Positions 1 through 8,675 of a stretch of DNA of 46,637 nucleotides are shown here, piece after piece (position 1 is the first letter of the stretch; the number at the start of each line of letters is the position of its first letter). The notes beneath the pieces are model-generated. The model worked only from the letters and a program-made list of their open reading frames with translations. It was not told where the DNA came from and made no database searches. Origin of the DNA: Prevotella sp. UBA746 (GTDB lineage Bacteria; Bacteroidota; Bacteroidia; Bacteroidales; Bacteroidaceae). The position numbers and the translations under genes were made by a program. The DNA is taken from assembly GCA_002298545.1 (NCBI GenBank), contig DBKQ01000024.1:1-46637 (forward strand), read 5' to 3'.

Positions 1-129
1 TCAGTTAGGCAGCGAGAGCGTAATTGTTTTCGCCAGATAAATTGTTGACCGTCGGGATTAAGGAGCCGGCAGACTGCGCTCCGCATGCTTACGTACCATT
101 CCAACCCGCTGTCAAATCCAGTCAACCCC
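1..129 (-). ncRNA. ssrA: transfer-messenger RNA (tmRNA), 5' part, cut by window edge
   Basis: On the minus strand the RNA begins near position 129 with GGGGTTGACTGGATTTGACA, the typical Bacteroidota tmRNA 5' end, followed by GGAATGGTACGTAAGCATGC. The tag reading frame lies at 34 down to 5 and reads GENNYALAA then TAA, the form of trans-translation tag known from Bacteroidota such as Porphyromonas. tmRNA rescues ribosomes stalled on broken mRNAs and adds this tag to direct proteolysis. The pseudoknot region and the 3' half of the tRNA-like domain lie beyond the left edge, so the gene is incomplete here. A 74-codon plus-strand reading frame over this region is a shadow. Confidence 0.95.
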
Positions 130-187
130 TAAACTTGATGCATAAGTCTTGTGGATACGCCATCTTTTGCATATCGCTAATGAATTG

Positions 188-195
188 CAAAGGTA
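188..195 (-). promoter_or_regulatory. -7 box of the ssrA promoter
   Basis: The minus strand reads TACCTTTG here, a perfect match to the Bacteroidota -7 consensus TAnnTTTG. It lies about 60 bases upstream of the mature tmRNA 5' end, which fits a short precursor trimmed by RNase P. No clear TTTG -33 element was found at the usual distance. Confidence 0.6.
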
Positions 196-310
196 TGAAA
201 TATTATAAAGTTAAGTATAAGAATATCGAAATTCTTGTCTTATTTTGATTATTTTTAGCTTTTCTTTTAAGAAAATTATACAAAATGTGCCGGTTCTTAA
301 AATAAAATAT

Positions 311-318
311 TAAATTTG
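311..318 (+). promoter_or_regulatory. -7 box upstream of the LRR protein gene
   Basis: TAAATTTG matches TAnnTTTG. A weak -33 candidate (TGTG, 286-289) lies 21 bases upstream. If used, it would give a leader of about 250 bases before the gene at 576. It faces away from ssrA, so this spacer holds divergent promoters. Confidence 0.5.
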
Positions 319-575
319 CACGCAGAAAATGTGGAAAGCATTGTGCTTAATCTTGTAAGAATGGGAACCTAGGAAATTTTCATGCGCACGACAAGAAAGC
401 TCGATGGTAGACACTCGTATAAGATATTGTTGTATCGGCATGTAAGTGGCGGTATGACGCAGATTATGCGTGGGTTGCTATGCAGTTATCTGTGCACAGG
501 TTATCCTAGGACCTCCATCTTGATGCAGCATGGCAATCTCGCGCTTTTATTACCAAACACAAAAAAAAGGAAGGT
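319..575 (+). other. leader region with small hairpins and a possible 65-codon reading frame
   Basis: This 257-base stretch separates the promoter from the LRR gene. It holds a short hairpin with arms ACGCA and TGCGT around 457-471, and TCCTAGG in inverted orientation near 368-374 and 504-510. A reading frame at 382-579 (start MRTTRKLDG) overlaps the next gene's start by ATGA. It has no signal peptide or recognisable domain, and its basic, cysteine-containing composition does not look like a typical protein. I read the region as an untranslated leader, but a small translated gene is not excluded. Confidence 0.3.
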
Positions 576-1043
576 ATGAACAGAAAAACTATCTTAGCAG
601 CCTTGTTGGCGATGGCTTCGGCAACTGCAACTTACGGTCAGGAAATAATGTGTGGCGGACTCGTGTTCAGTCAGATTGAAGACAACACGCTGAGTCTTGT
701 GAAGTCGAATGATGTGGCGAGAATCGTTGTTCCCGCAACAGTGGAAGTCGGTGGAGAGCGGCGCGTGGTGAGTGCCGTTGCCGGTGACGCCTTCTATTGT
801 TCTTTCAATATCAGCGATATACGTTTGCCGGAAGGGGTGACGCAAATTGGCGAAGAGGCATTCAGCCAGTGTCGGGCACTCAAAAGCTTGCATCTGGCGA
901 CAGCGACGCCACCGCAGTGCAGTGCGGGGGCATTCAACGGACTCAATTCGGAGAAGATCTCACTCTATGTGCCCGTGGGAAGTGGAGCAACTTACAGGGC
1001 AGATTCGGTATGGGGAAAATTCAATATCGTAGAAGAAAAGTAG
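576..1043 (+). CDS. short secreted BspA-like leucine-rich-repeat protein
   Basis: This 155-residue protein starts with a signal peptide (basic MNRK, hydrophobic core, cleavage probably after TYGQ near residue 22). The rest matches the LRR_5/BspA-like pattern: IVVPATVEVGGERRVVSAVA, then FSISDIRLPEGVTQIGEEAF-type repeats (seen as NISDIRLPEGVTQIGEEAF near residues 78-96) and CRALKSLHLATATPP. It ends with the YVPVGSGATYRADSVWGKF segment often found at the end of such proteins. Family members are surface or periplasmic binding proteins; the ligand is unknown. It is short for the family. A strong purine-rich ribosome-binding site (AAAAAAAGGAAGG) precedes the ATG. It lies just before the exopolysaccharide operon but has its own leader. 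Confidence 0.75.
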   Translation: MNRKTILAALLAMASATATYGQEIMCGGLVFSQIEDNTLSLVKSNDVARIVVPATVEVGGERRVVSAVAGDAFYCSFNISDIRLPEGVTQIGEEAFSQCRALKSLHLATATPPQCSAGAFNGLNSEKISLYVPVGSGATYRADSVWGKFNIVEEK

Positions 1044-1113
1044 GATAGAACAGGTGGCGGTGAAGTAGGGTTGTGCTATTATAATATGTGAAAGTTGTGT
1101 TTTCTTCGTCAGA

Positions 1114-1147
1114 TTCGTGGCTTTTTATAAAAAATATAGTACCTTTG
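1114..1147 (+). promoter_or_regulatory. promoter of the exopolysaccharide operon
   Basis: The -7 box TACCTTTG lies at 1140-1147 and a weak -33 candidate TTCG at 1114-1117, 22 bases apart. The sugar transferase start is about 65 bases downstream. No terminator hairpin was seen between 1044 and 1113. Confidence 0.55.
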
Positions 1148-1212
1148 CAAAGATTATGCAATAAAACGGTATAATTGGGGTTCTTATATATAAAAAGTTA
1201 AGATATTACAAA

Positions 1213-1854
1213 GTGAACGAACAAAATAGTGTAGAGGTTAACAGCCTCAAATGCCGACATGATGCGATGGGAAGTGTGCAGAGAGCAGTAAAAAGGCTCT
1301 TTGATATCATATTCTCCCTGCTCGGAATGCTCGTGGCATCTCCGGTATGCCTGGTAATAGCGATAATGTTGAAACGACAGAAAAACGGTCCTGTGATTTT
1401 CTCTCAGGAGCGTATCGGCTATAAGGGTAGACCTTTTGTCATTTACAAGTTTCGCACGATGAGTGAACCGGAAAAGGAACCTCAGCTTGTGGCGAAATGC
1501 GTTGAAGGTCAGTCTACTAAGACAGAACGCTTCTTGCGTGAGCATCATCTCGACGAACTGCCACAGTTGTGGAATGTTCTGAAGGGAGATATGTCGTTCG
1601 TGGGTCCTCGCCCGGAGCGAAAATATTATATCGACAAGATTATGGAGCACGACCCGAACTATGTTCTTATATACGAGATGAGGCCGGGGCTCACATCCGA
1701 GGCTACACTATACAACGGATATACAGATACTATGGAAAAGATGCTTGTAAGACTACGTATGGATACCGACTACCTGAAAAGGCGGTCGTTGGCTCTTGAT
1801 GCCTCAATCGTGGCAAAGACATTCTTCAGTATCGTGAGTGGAAAGAAATTCTAA
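1213..1854 (+). CDS. initiating sugar-phosphate transferase (bacterial sugar transferase family)
   Basis: The enzyme probably transfers a sugar-1-phosphate from a UDP-sugar to undecaprenyl phosphate, the first step of repeat-unit synthesis at the inner membrane. One N-terminal hydrophobic segment (about residues 29-50, LFDIIFSLLGMLVASPVCLV) is followed by the family signature blocks: GPVIFSQERIGYKGRPF, YKFRTM, TERFLREHHLDELPQLWNVL, GDMSFVGPRPE and the MRPGLTSEA block. The length (213 residues) is typical for the short WbaP-C-terminal/PglC-like type. The start given is GTG; an ATG at 1267 is an alternative that keeps the whole domain. It is the first gene of the polysaccharide operon. The exact sugar cannot be told from sequence. 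Confidence 0.9.
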   Translation: MNEQNSVEVNSLKCRHDAMGSVQRAVKRLFDIIFSLLGMLVASPVCLVIAIMLKRQKNGPVIFSQERIGYKGRPFVIYKFRTMSEPEKEPQLVAKCVEGQSTKTERFLREHHLDELPQLWNVLKGDMSFVGPRPERKYYIDKIMEHDPNYVLIYEMRPGLTSEATLYNGYTDTMEKMLVRLRMDTDYLKRRSLALDASIVAKTFFSIVSGKKF

Positions 1855-1883
1855 TAATAACAAAACCGAAAAATAATTTCAAC

Positions 1884-4460
1884 ATGAAAAGATATATCAT
1901 TGCATTGTTGCTTTCTGTACTTCTTCCTATGGGGATGATGGCACAGTCGTCAATGACCGACGACCAGGTTATGAAGTTTGTCATTAAAGAGCATAATGCC
2001 GGAACATCACAGTCGCAAATCGTGACAAAACTGATGCAGAACGGTGTTAATATAGAACAAATCAGACGCGTCAGAAAAAAATATGAACGCGCCACTAAAG
2101 ATCAGGGACTCGGACAGGTTTCCGGAGCTACGGGCAGTAAAAACGATACTCGCCTGAGAACTGGAAAGAACAAGAAAACCAACAGTGATGAGCTTGATGA
2201 CAAGCGCTCAGAGTATGATTCGCAATATAGAGTGAAGGATGGAAGAAAGGAACTCAACCAGCGCTCGAATGTATATAATGAGACTAATGAGGATTGGGCA
2301 GACATGCGTGACGAACTTGATGAGTTCGTGCCGGATACTGCTGCATTGCTCAACAAACTGATGATGGAGAAGACTAAGAAGAAAGTCTTCGGACGTAATA
2401 TCTTCAACAACAAGAACCTTTCGTTTGAACCGAATATGAATATTGCCACACCGCAGAATTACCGTCTCGGTCCGGGCGATGCCGTATATATCGACATCTA
2501 TGGAGCTTCGCAGAAGACGGTAGAGAGCACCGTGTCGCCAGACGGATTCGTTACCATCGAGGGATACGGACCGGTGCAGGTTAGCGGACTCACAGTGGAA
2601 CAGGCAAACGCAAGACTGCGCTCCACGTTGGGCTCAAGATACAGCAGTTCGCAGATAAAGCTTACTGTAGGCGAGACTCGCTCCATCATGGTTAACGTGA
2701 TGGGAGAGGTGAAGGCTCCGGGTACATACACGCTGTCGGCTTTTGCCACCGTGTTCCATGCTCTGTATATGGCAGGAGGAACAAACGAACTCGGAACTTT
2801 GCGTAATATTAAGGTATATAGAAACAACCGCCTCGTATCGGTAGTGGATATCTACGACTATATGCTCAACGGAAAACTAACAGGAAACGTGCGCCTCGCC
2901 GACAATGATGTTATCGTGGTCGGACCGTATGATTGTCTTGTCAATATCACGGGTAAGGTGAAACGCCCTATGTGGTATGAGATGAAAAAGAACGAGAGCG
3001 TGGGCACAATACTGAAATATGCCGGCGGATTTACCGGTGATGCCTATACCAAGTCGGTAAGGCTCGTGCGTAAGACGGGTAAGGAATATTCCGTGTTCAA
3101 TGTTGATGAATTTGACATGAGTTCGTTCCATCTCGCTGATGAGGATTCTATTAGTGTAGACTCTATCTTGCCTCGCTATTCAAATATGGTGGAGATAAAG
3201 GGAAGCGTGTTCCGTCCGGGTATGTATCAGGTGGGCAGCGACATAAACAGTGTGCGCACCTTGATTGAGCATGCCGAGGGATTAAAAGAGGAGGCATTTA
3301 CGGCTCGTGCCGTGATGCACCGCATGAAGGCTGACCGCACTCTTGAGGTTATACCTGTAGATGTTGACGGTATCCTTTCGGGAAAAGTAGCTGATATGCC
3401 GCTGCAGCCTAATGATGTCCTTTTCATCCCTACGAAACAGGAGATGATGGAGGAGCAGACGATTACTATTCACGGTGAGGTGAACTATCCGGGTATTTAC
3501 AAATATGCTTCCAACGAGACACTTGAAGACTTCGTGTTGCAGGCTGGAGGATTGAAGAATTCTGCTTCTACCGTTAAAGTGGACGTAGCACGTCGCATCG
3601 TTAATCCTAAGGCTCTCTCAACAGACTCTATCACGGCTTATACGTATAGCTTCGCCTTGAAAGACGGCTTTGTGATTGACGGAAAGCCAGGCTTTAAGCT
3701 AATGCCTTTTGATGAGGTGTATGTGCGCAAGAGTCCGGGATTCTCTAAGCAGCAGAATATTACGGTTGACGGAGAGGTTATGTTCAGCGGTACTTACACT
3801 CTTGCCAAAAATAATACTCGCTTGAGTGATGTTATCAAGGCTGCGGGAGGTGTGAACGACCGTGGATATGCTGCCGGAGCAACTCTCGTAAGACGTATAA
3901 ACGAGAGTGAGCGCAAGCGTCTGGAGGCTGCTCGAAGAATGGCTCTCGAACAGTATGAACAGGTGGCTGCCGAGGAGGCTGCAAAGACAGGACAGAAGGT
4001 AGACCTTTCCAACAGCGAAAGGTTGAGGAAGTTCCAGATTGAGGATACTTACTCTGTTGGTATAGAGCTCGACAAGGCTATTGCTCATCCGGGAGGCGAC
4101 GAGGATATCGTGCTTCGCGAGGGCGACCGAATCGTTGTTCCGCAGTATACCGGTACGGTGAAGATTAACGGCGAGGTGATGTATCCTAACACCGTTGGCT
4201 TCGTCAAAGGCAAAAAGGCAAGCTATTATATCGACCAGGCAGGTGGATTCAGCAACAAGGCAAAGAAACGTCAGTCTTACATTATATATATGAACGGTAC
4301 TGTGGCAAAGGTTTCTCACAATGCCAAACCAATGCCAGGTTGCGAAATCGTTGTTCCTGCTAAGGCTACAACTAAGATGAGCATTGCCGAGACAATGACT
4401 ATCGGAACATCTGTGGCTTCTATTGCTACGATGATTGCGACGCTTGCCAATATATTATAA
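1884..4460 (+). CDS. SLBB-domain polysaccharide export protein (Wza-like)
   Basis: This 858-residue protein probably forms or contributes to the outer-membrane/periplasmic channel for polysaccharide export. An N-terminal signal peptide (MKRYIIALLLSVLLPMGMMA) has no lipobox cysteine, unlike classical Wza. A charged linker follows, then a Poly_export domain from about residue 190 (YRLGPGDAVYIDIYG, VSPDGFVTIEGYGPV). After it come about six SLBB-like repeats, recognisable by motifs such as VMGEVKAPGTYTL, ITGKVKRPMWYEM, IKGSVFRPGMYQV, IHGEVNYPGIYKY, VDGEVMFSGTYTL and INGEVMYPNTVGF. A hydrophobic stretch ends the protein (about 835-858). Such long multi-SLBB exporters are usual in Bacteroidota. It follows the sugar transferase by 29 bases in the same operon. 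Confidence 0.9.
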   Translation: MKRYIIALLLSVLLPMGMMAQSSMTDDQVMKFVIKEHNAGTSQSQIVTKLMQNGVNIEQIRRVRKKYERATKDQGLGQVSGATGSKNDTRLRTGKNKKTNSDELDDKRSEYDSQYRVKDGRKELNQRSNVYNETNEDWADMRDELDEFVPDTAALLNKLMMEKTKKKVFGRNIFNNKNLSFEPNMNIATPQNYRLGPGDAVYIDIYGASQKTVESTVSPDGFVTIEGYGPVQVSGLTVEQANARLRSTLGSRYSSSQIKLTVGETRSIMVNVMGEVKAPGTYTLSAFATVFHALYMAGGTNELGTLRNIKVYRNNRLVSVVDIYDYMLNGKLTGNVRLADNDVIVVGPYDCLVNITGKVKRPMWYEMKKNESVGTILKYAGGFTGDAYTKSVRLVRKTGKEYSVFNVDEFDMSSFHLADEDSISVDSILPRYSNMVEIKGSVFRPGMYQVGSDINSVRTLIEHAEGLKEEAFTARAVMHRMKADRTLEVIPVDVDGILSGKVADMPLQPNDVLFIPTKQEMMEEQTITIHGEVNYPGIYKYASNETLEDFVLQAGGLKNSASTVKVDVARRIVNPKALSTDSITAYTYSFALKDGFVIDGKPGFKLMPFDEVYVRKSPGFSKQQNITVDGEVMFSGTYTLAKNNTRLSDVIKAAGGVNDRGYAAGATLVRRINESERKRLEAARRMALEQYEQVAAEEAAKTGQKVDLSNSERLRKFQIEDTYSVGIELDKAIAHPGGDEDIVLREGDRIVVPQYTGTVKINGEVMYPNTVGFVKGKKASYYIDQAGGFSNKAKKRQSYIIYMNGTVAKVSHNAKPMPGCEIVVPAKATTKMSIAETMTIGTSVASIATMIATLANIL

Positions 4461-4483
4461 TAAGGTATAGGGGAGGACGGAAT

Positions 4484-6022
4484 ATGAAATATCCTATTGG
4501 AATACAGAATTTCGATGAAGTAAGAAATGGTGGATTTACCTATGTGGATAAAACCCGCATGGTTTACAAGTTGGCTGACGAAGGTAAATACTATTTTCTC
4601 AGCCGACCGCGTAGATTCGGAAAAAGTCTGCTGATTTCAACTATTGAAGCTTATTTTAAGGGGCAGAAAGAACTCTTTGATGGACTTGCCATCTATGATA
4701 TGGAGCAGAATTGGTATAAATACCCTGTATTTCATATAGATTTGAATACAGCTAACTTCAGAGAGCGTGGTAGCTTGTTTTCCATACTCAACGACTATCT
4801 ATGCACTTGGGAGAAAGAATATGGCAAGTCGGAATCTGAAACAACTCTCGCCCTACGTTTCAAAGGAATTGTGGAGAGGGCTGCAAAAAAAGAAGGAAGG
4901 AATGTTGTTATTCTTGTTGACGAATACGACAAACCTATTCTCCAGACTTTCCATGATGCGGAACTGCAGGAGAACTATCGTAATGAGCTGAAAGCTTTCT
5001 ATTCTGTATTGAAGACACAGGACAGATACATCAAGTTCGCTTTCCTGACAGGAGTTACAAAGTTCGGAAAGGTCAGCGTGTTCAGCGACCTCAACAATCT
5101 TATGGATATCTCCATGGACAACCGCTATATAAGCATCTGCGGAATAACGGAGAAAGAGCTGAAAGCGAACTTCAAGGAAGGTATTGCTGAACTGAGTGAA
5201 GCTACAGGAAAGACTGAAGAGGAAACTCTCGAAGAACTGCGTCTTCGTTATGACGGATATCATTTCAAGCCGGGTAGCGTTGGTATTTACAATCCGTTCA
5301 GTGTGCTTAATACTATGGCAAGATTGGAATATGGCGACTATTGGTTTGAAACCGGTACGCCGACTTTCCTTGTGGATCTGCTGAAACTTCATCACTACGA
5401 GTTGCAGGATCTCACCAAGGAACAAATCTCTGACGATGTTATCAATAGCGTGGACTCAATGTCTACTAATCCTATCCCCGTGATTTACCAGAGCGGTTAT
5501 CTCACGATAAAGGGGTATGATGAGCGTTTTAAAAAGTACAAACTTGGATTCCCGAATCAGGAAGTGGAACAGGGATTCTTGAATTTTCTCTTGCCGCGCT
5601 ATAGCTCGGCAGGCGACAAATCTCCTTATTTCATTGTGGAGTTTGTCAAGGATATAGAGGCTGGTAATCCGGAACGTTTAATGCAGCGATTGTCAACGAT
5701 GCTTGCCGACACCGATTATAAGGTAGTGGGCAATGCCGAGCTGTATTTCCAAAACGTGATGTATCTCATATTCAAGATTATGGGATTCTATATCCAAGTG
5801 GAGCGACCCGTGAGCGATGGAAGAATTGATGCTGTAATCCAGACCGATGACTACATCTATATAATAGAATGTAAACTCGACAAATCGGCTGATGAGGCTC
5901 TGCAGCAGATTGAGGACAGCAACTATGCCGCTCCGTTCCAGATGGACAGGAGAAAACTCTATAAGATAGGATTGAACTTCTCTACCGAGACGAGGGGAGT
6001 GGAGGAGTATAAGATAAAATGA
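4484..6022 (+). CDS. AAA-like ATPase / PD-(D/E)XK nuclease-like protein (DUF1703 type)
   Basis: The N-terminus (GIQNFDEVRNGGFTYVDKT) and the RPRRFGKS motif at residues 41-48 are hallmarks of the AAA-ATPase-like family common in Bacteroidota. A Walker-B-like VVILVDEYDKP lies near residue 145. The C-terminus carries a PD-(D/E)XK-like core, GRIDAVIQTDDYIYIIECK, near residues 447-466. The 512-residue length is normal for the family, which occurs in many copies per genome and has no firmly established role. It sits 23 bases after the SLBB gene and 7 bases before the flippase, so it is probably co-transcribed. No part of polysaccharide synthesis is known to need it, so it may be a mobile passenger. 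Confidence 0.85.
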   Translation: MKYPIGIQNFDEVRNGGFTYVDKTRMVYKLADEGKYYFLSRPRRFGKSLLISTIEAYFKGQKELFDGLAIYDMEQNWYKYPVFHIDLNTANFRERGSLFSILNDYLCTWEKEYGKSESETTLALRFKGIVERAAKKEGRNVVILVDEYDKPILQTFHDAELQENYRNELKAFYSVLKTQDRYIKFAFLTGVTKFGKVSVFSDLNNLMDISMDNRYISICGITEKELKANFKEGIAELSEATGKTEEETLEELRLRYDGYHFKPGSVGIYNPFSVLNTMARLEYGDYWFETGTPTFLVDLLKLHHYELQDLTKEQISDDVINSVDSMSTNPIPVIYQSGYLTIKGYDERFKKYKLGFPNQEVEQGFLNFLLPRYSSAGDKSPYFIVEFVKDIEAGNPERLMQRLSTMLADTDYKVVGNAELYFQNVMYLIFKIMGFYIQVERPVSDGRIDAVIQTDDYIYIIECKLDKSADEALQQIEDSNYAAPFQMDRRKLYKIGLNFSTETRGVEEYKIK

Positions 6023-6029
6023 TTATAAC

Positions 6030-7382
6030 ATGACTTTTAGAAAGATAAAGAACATATTTAAGGCTGATGATGCGCGCAGCGGAAACGTGCGTATCAATAT
6101 CTTGTATTCTGCAATCTTGAAGATTGTAGGACTGAGCTGTTCTTTATTTATTGTGCCAGTTACTTTGGGATATCTAAATAATGAAGTTTATGGTATCTGG
6201 CTTACAATGTCGTCAATATTGTTTTGGTTTACGTTCTTTGATGTCGGACTTGGCAATGGTATGCGTAATTATCTTGCAGAGGCTTTTTCCTTGAAAGATT
6301 ATGATAAGGCTCGCTCGTATATATCAACGACTTTTATTATGCTTCTGGGACTTGCTCTAATCATTGCTGTTGTTGCTATCGTGCCGGTGTCGTTGCTTGA
6401 CATGAACTCTGTTTTCAATACTAATGCTGTATCGGGCATAGAATTGAGAAAGGTTCTTATAGTAGCTTTGATTTTTACTTTCGCCTTATTTGTAGTTAAA
6501 AATATCGGACTTGTCTTCGTGGCGATGCAGAGATATGCTGTAAATGATTTGTTGAGCGTTTCCGGAAGTGTCTTGGCTTTGCTCGTTGTATATGTCTTGA
6601 CAAAAGTAACAGAAGGCAATCTTATGTATGTTGTACTTGCTTTTACAGGGATACCTGTGGCTGTATATGTCTTGGCGGCAATACCAGTATTCAGTAAGTA
6701 TAAGTATCTTCGCCCGTCTATATCGAGCCTTGACTATAAACTCGGCAAGAAAATTGTAGGTAAGGGACTTGGCTTCTTTTTTATACAGATTACGAGTTGT
6801 CTTGTAATATACGGCTCCTCAAATCTCTTTATTACGCAGTTCTGCGGACCCGCGGACGTTACGGTATATAATATTGCATATAAGTTCTTCAATATGTTGG
6901 CTATTGCATATACGATAGTTATATCGCCAATGTGGAACGCTTATACAGATGCCTATGTAAAAGGAGATATGTTGTGGATAAGCAAAACATTTAAAAAGGC
7001 AATGAAATTATGGGCTCTTTCTGTTGTAGGTGGTGTCTTGATGCTCATGACTTGTAATTTCTTCTATGCTATATGGGTAGGTGATGCAGTTACTGTACCT
7101 TTGTCGGTTTCTGTTGTAGTGTTCCTATATATAAGCATGTTTAACTTGAATAACTGCGTAACGTATCTTTTGAACGGACTGAATAAAATTAGAGTGCAGA
7201 TATATACTTCTGTATTTTTTACTGCTGCATATCTGGTTATTGTCAATATCTTCGGCGGCAGTTCGGGAATCATTGGTATTGTGGCGTGTATGGCTATATG
7301 TTATGCCCTTATGGCTGCGATTCATTTTTACCAGTGTTGCATTCTGATAAAAGAGAAGGCTAAGGGGATATGGAATAAATAA
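6030..7382 (+). CDS. polysaccharide flippase, Wzx-like (MOP superfamily)
   Basis: This 450-residue, highly hydrophobic protein has about 12 predicted membrane helices. It opens with a charged stretch, then ILYSAILKIVGLSCSLFIVP and GIWLTMSSILFWFTFFDVGLGNGMRNYL-type sequence (seen near residues 56-82), typical of oligosaccharide flippases of the MOP/polysaccharide-biosynthesis family. It probably moves lipid-linked repeat units across the inner membrane. It starts 7 bases after the preceding stop, so translation may be coupled. Base composition becomes clearly more AT-rich from this gene onward, as is usual for strain-variable parts of such loci. Confidence 0.88.
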   Translation: MTFRKIKNIFKADDARSGNVRINILYSAILKIVGLSCSLFIVPVTLGYLNNEVYGIWLTMSSILFWFTFFDVGLGNGMRNYLAEAFSLKDYDKARSYISTTFIMLLGLALIIAVVAIVPVSLLDMNSVFNTNAVSGIELRKVLIVALIFTFALFVVKNIGLVFVAMQRYAVNDLLSVSGSVLALLVVYVLTKVTEGNLMYVVLAFTGIPVAVYVLAAIPVFSKYKYLRPSISSLDYKLGKKIVGKGLGFFFIQITSCLVIYGSSNLFITQFCGPADVTVYNIAYKFFNMLAIAYTIVISPMWNAYTDAYVKGDMLWISKTFKKAMKLWALSVVGGVLMLMTCNFFYAIWVGDAVTVPLSVSVVVFLYISMFNLNNCVTYLLNGLNKIRVQIYTSVFFTAAYLVIVNIFGGSSGIIGIVACMAICYALMAAIHFYQCCILIKEKAKGIWNK

Positions 7383-7396
7383 AAGAAAGGAACGAA

Positions 7397-8662
7397 ATGT
7401 CAAACAAGATAAGTGTTATTACTGTCGTTTACAACGATGTTAAGAATATTCGTGCCACGATGGAGAGCTTCTTCTCTCAAACGTGGGAGGATAAGGAATA
7501 CATTGTTATAGATGGTGGAAGTACGGATGGAACAGCAGATATAATAAAAGAATATGCCGATCGCCTGGCTTATTGGTGCTCGGAGAAGGATAAAGGATTG
7601 TTTGATGCAATGAATAAGGGCATTAGCAAGGCTACAGGCAATTGGGTTAATATTCTGAATTGTGGTGACTATTATTGTTCGGTAAATTCGTTGAGAAACT
7701 TGGTTGAACAATGTGAGGATCTTGATAAGGCAGATGTTGTTTTTGGAAATGCAATAGCTGTTTCTGACGATGAAGACATACATGTTGAGGCAGGAAATGA
7801 TTTGTCTGAATTAGAGTCGCATGCTATTTATAGACATGGTTGCTCTTTGGTTCGGCTTGCAACTCACAGAAAATATCTTTTTGCATTGGATAAAAAAGAA
7901 TATGGATTTGCTTTGGATTATGATGTGATTTACAGAATGTATCACGATGGCTGCAAATTTATAAAAGTTCCTGTTGACGTACAGAAATATGAGGTTGAAG
8001 GAACTTCTAATAATGTGTACAAAAGTATTAAATATAATTATAGAATAGTTACGCAATATGGTAAAACTCCACGCAAGTATTTTAAATATTTAGATAACTT
8101 ATTGTCTACTTATATTAGGCGGAGTTATGCTTTTAGATTACTGCGTGATTTTATATTTGAGTATTTTTTGAATGATGTTTTGCCTTGTGTTGCATCATGG
8201 AAGGTTCGTAGATTTTTTTTACAGCATATGGGTATAAGCATCGGAAATGATACTTTTATATCAAAGAATGTGTATTTCATGACACCAAGATTGTTTAAAA
8301 TAGGATGTGGTTCTGATGTAAACAGAGGATGTTTGCTTGATGCACGTGGAGGAATAACTATAGGAAACAGTGTTTCAATATCACATGATGTTAAAATCGT
8401 TACTGGCGGACACCATCTGAACTCACCATCGTTTAAAGGAAAATACATGCCTATAGAGATATGTGATTATGTATGGCTTGGCATCGGATGTACTATTTTG
8501 CAAGGTGTAAAGATTGGAAAAGGTGCTGTTGTATGTGCTGGCGCTGTTGTAACGTCTGATGTAGAACCTTATAGTGTCGTAGCCGGAATTCCGGCAAAAA
8601 AAATTAAAGAGCGTATACACAGTCTTGACTATAAATGTAGGTGGAATATATTATTTACATAA
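7397..8662 (+). CDS. GT2 glycosyltransferase fused to a hexapeptide-repeat acyltransferase
   Basis: Residues 1 to about 230 form a family 2 glycosyltransferase: ISVITVVYNDVKNI, IDGGSTDGT and the CGDYY region in the place of the DXD motif. From about residue 275 the protein has left-handed beta-helix hexapeptide repeats of the LbH/WcaF-like acetyltransferase type: NDTFISKNVYF, IGCGSDVNRGCLLDARGGI, ITIGNSVSISHDVKIVTGGH, VWLGIGCTILQGVKIG, GAVVCAGAVVTSDV and VVAGIPAKKI. The protein may thus add a sugar and O-acetylate (or otherwise acylate) the growing unit. At 421 residues it equals the sum of two single-domain proteins. A frameshift-free fusion is clear from the continuous reading frame. Confidence 0.88.
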   Translation: MSNKISVITVVYNDVKNIRATMESFFSQTWEDKEYIVIDGGSTDGTADIIKEYADRLAYWCSEKDKGLFDAMNKGISKATGNWVNILNCGDYYCSVNSLRNLVEQCEDLDKADVVFGNAIAVSDDEDIHVEAGNDLSELESHAIYRHGCSLVRLATHRKYLFALDKKEYGFALDYDVIYRMYHDGCKFIKVPVDVQKYEVEGTSNNVYKSIKYNYRIVTQYGKTPRKYFKYLDNLLSTYIRRSYAFRLLRDFIFEYFLNDVLPCVASWKVRRFFLQHMGISIGNDTFISKNVYFMTPRLFKIGCGSDVNRGCLLDARGGITIGNSVSISHDVKIVTGGHHLNSPSFKGKYMPIEICDYVWLGIGCTILQGVKIGKGAVVCAGAVVTSDVEPYSVVAGIPAKKIKERIHSLDYKCRWNILFT

Positions 8663-8675
8663 ATCATCAAAAAAA

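Noticed and set aside
24..248. 74-codon plus-strand reading frame at the left edge
   Set aside because: It runs over the 5' part of the tmRNA gene on the other strand and has no protein-like features.
382..579. 65-codon frame as a firm gene
   Set aside because: No domain, signal peptide or convincing ribosome-binding site; kept only as a possibility within the leader feature.
8625..8675. extended N-terminus of the Wzz-like protein
   Set aside because: The first 17 residues would overlap the upstream gene and precede the normal start of the family.
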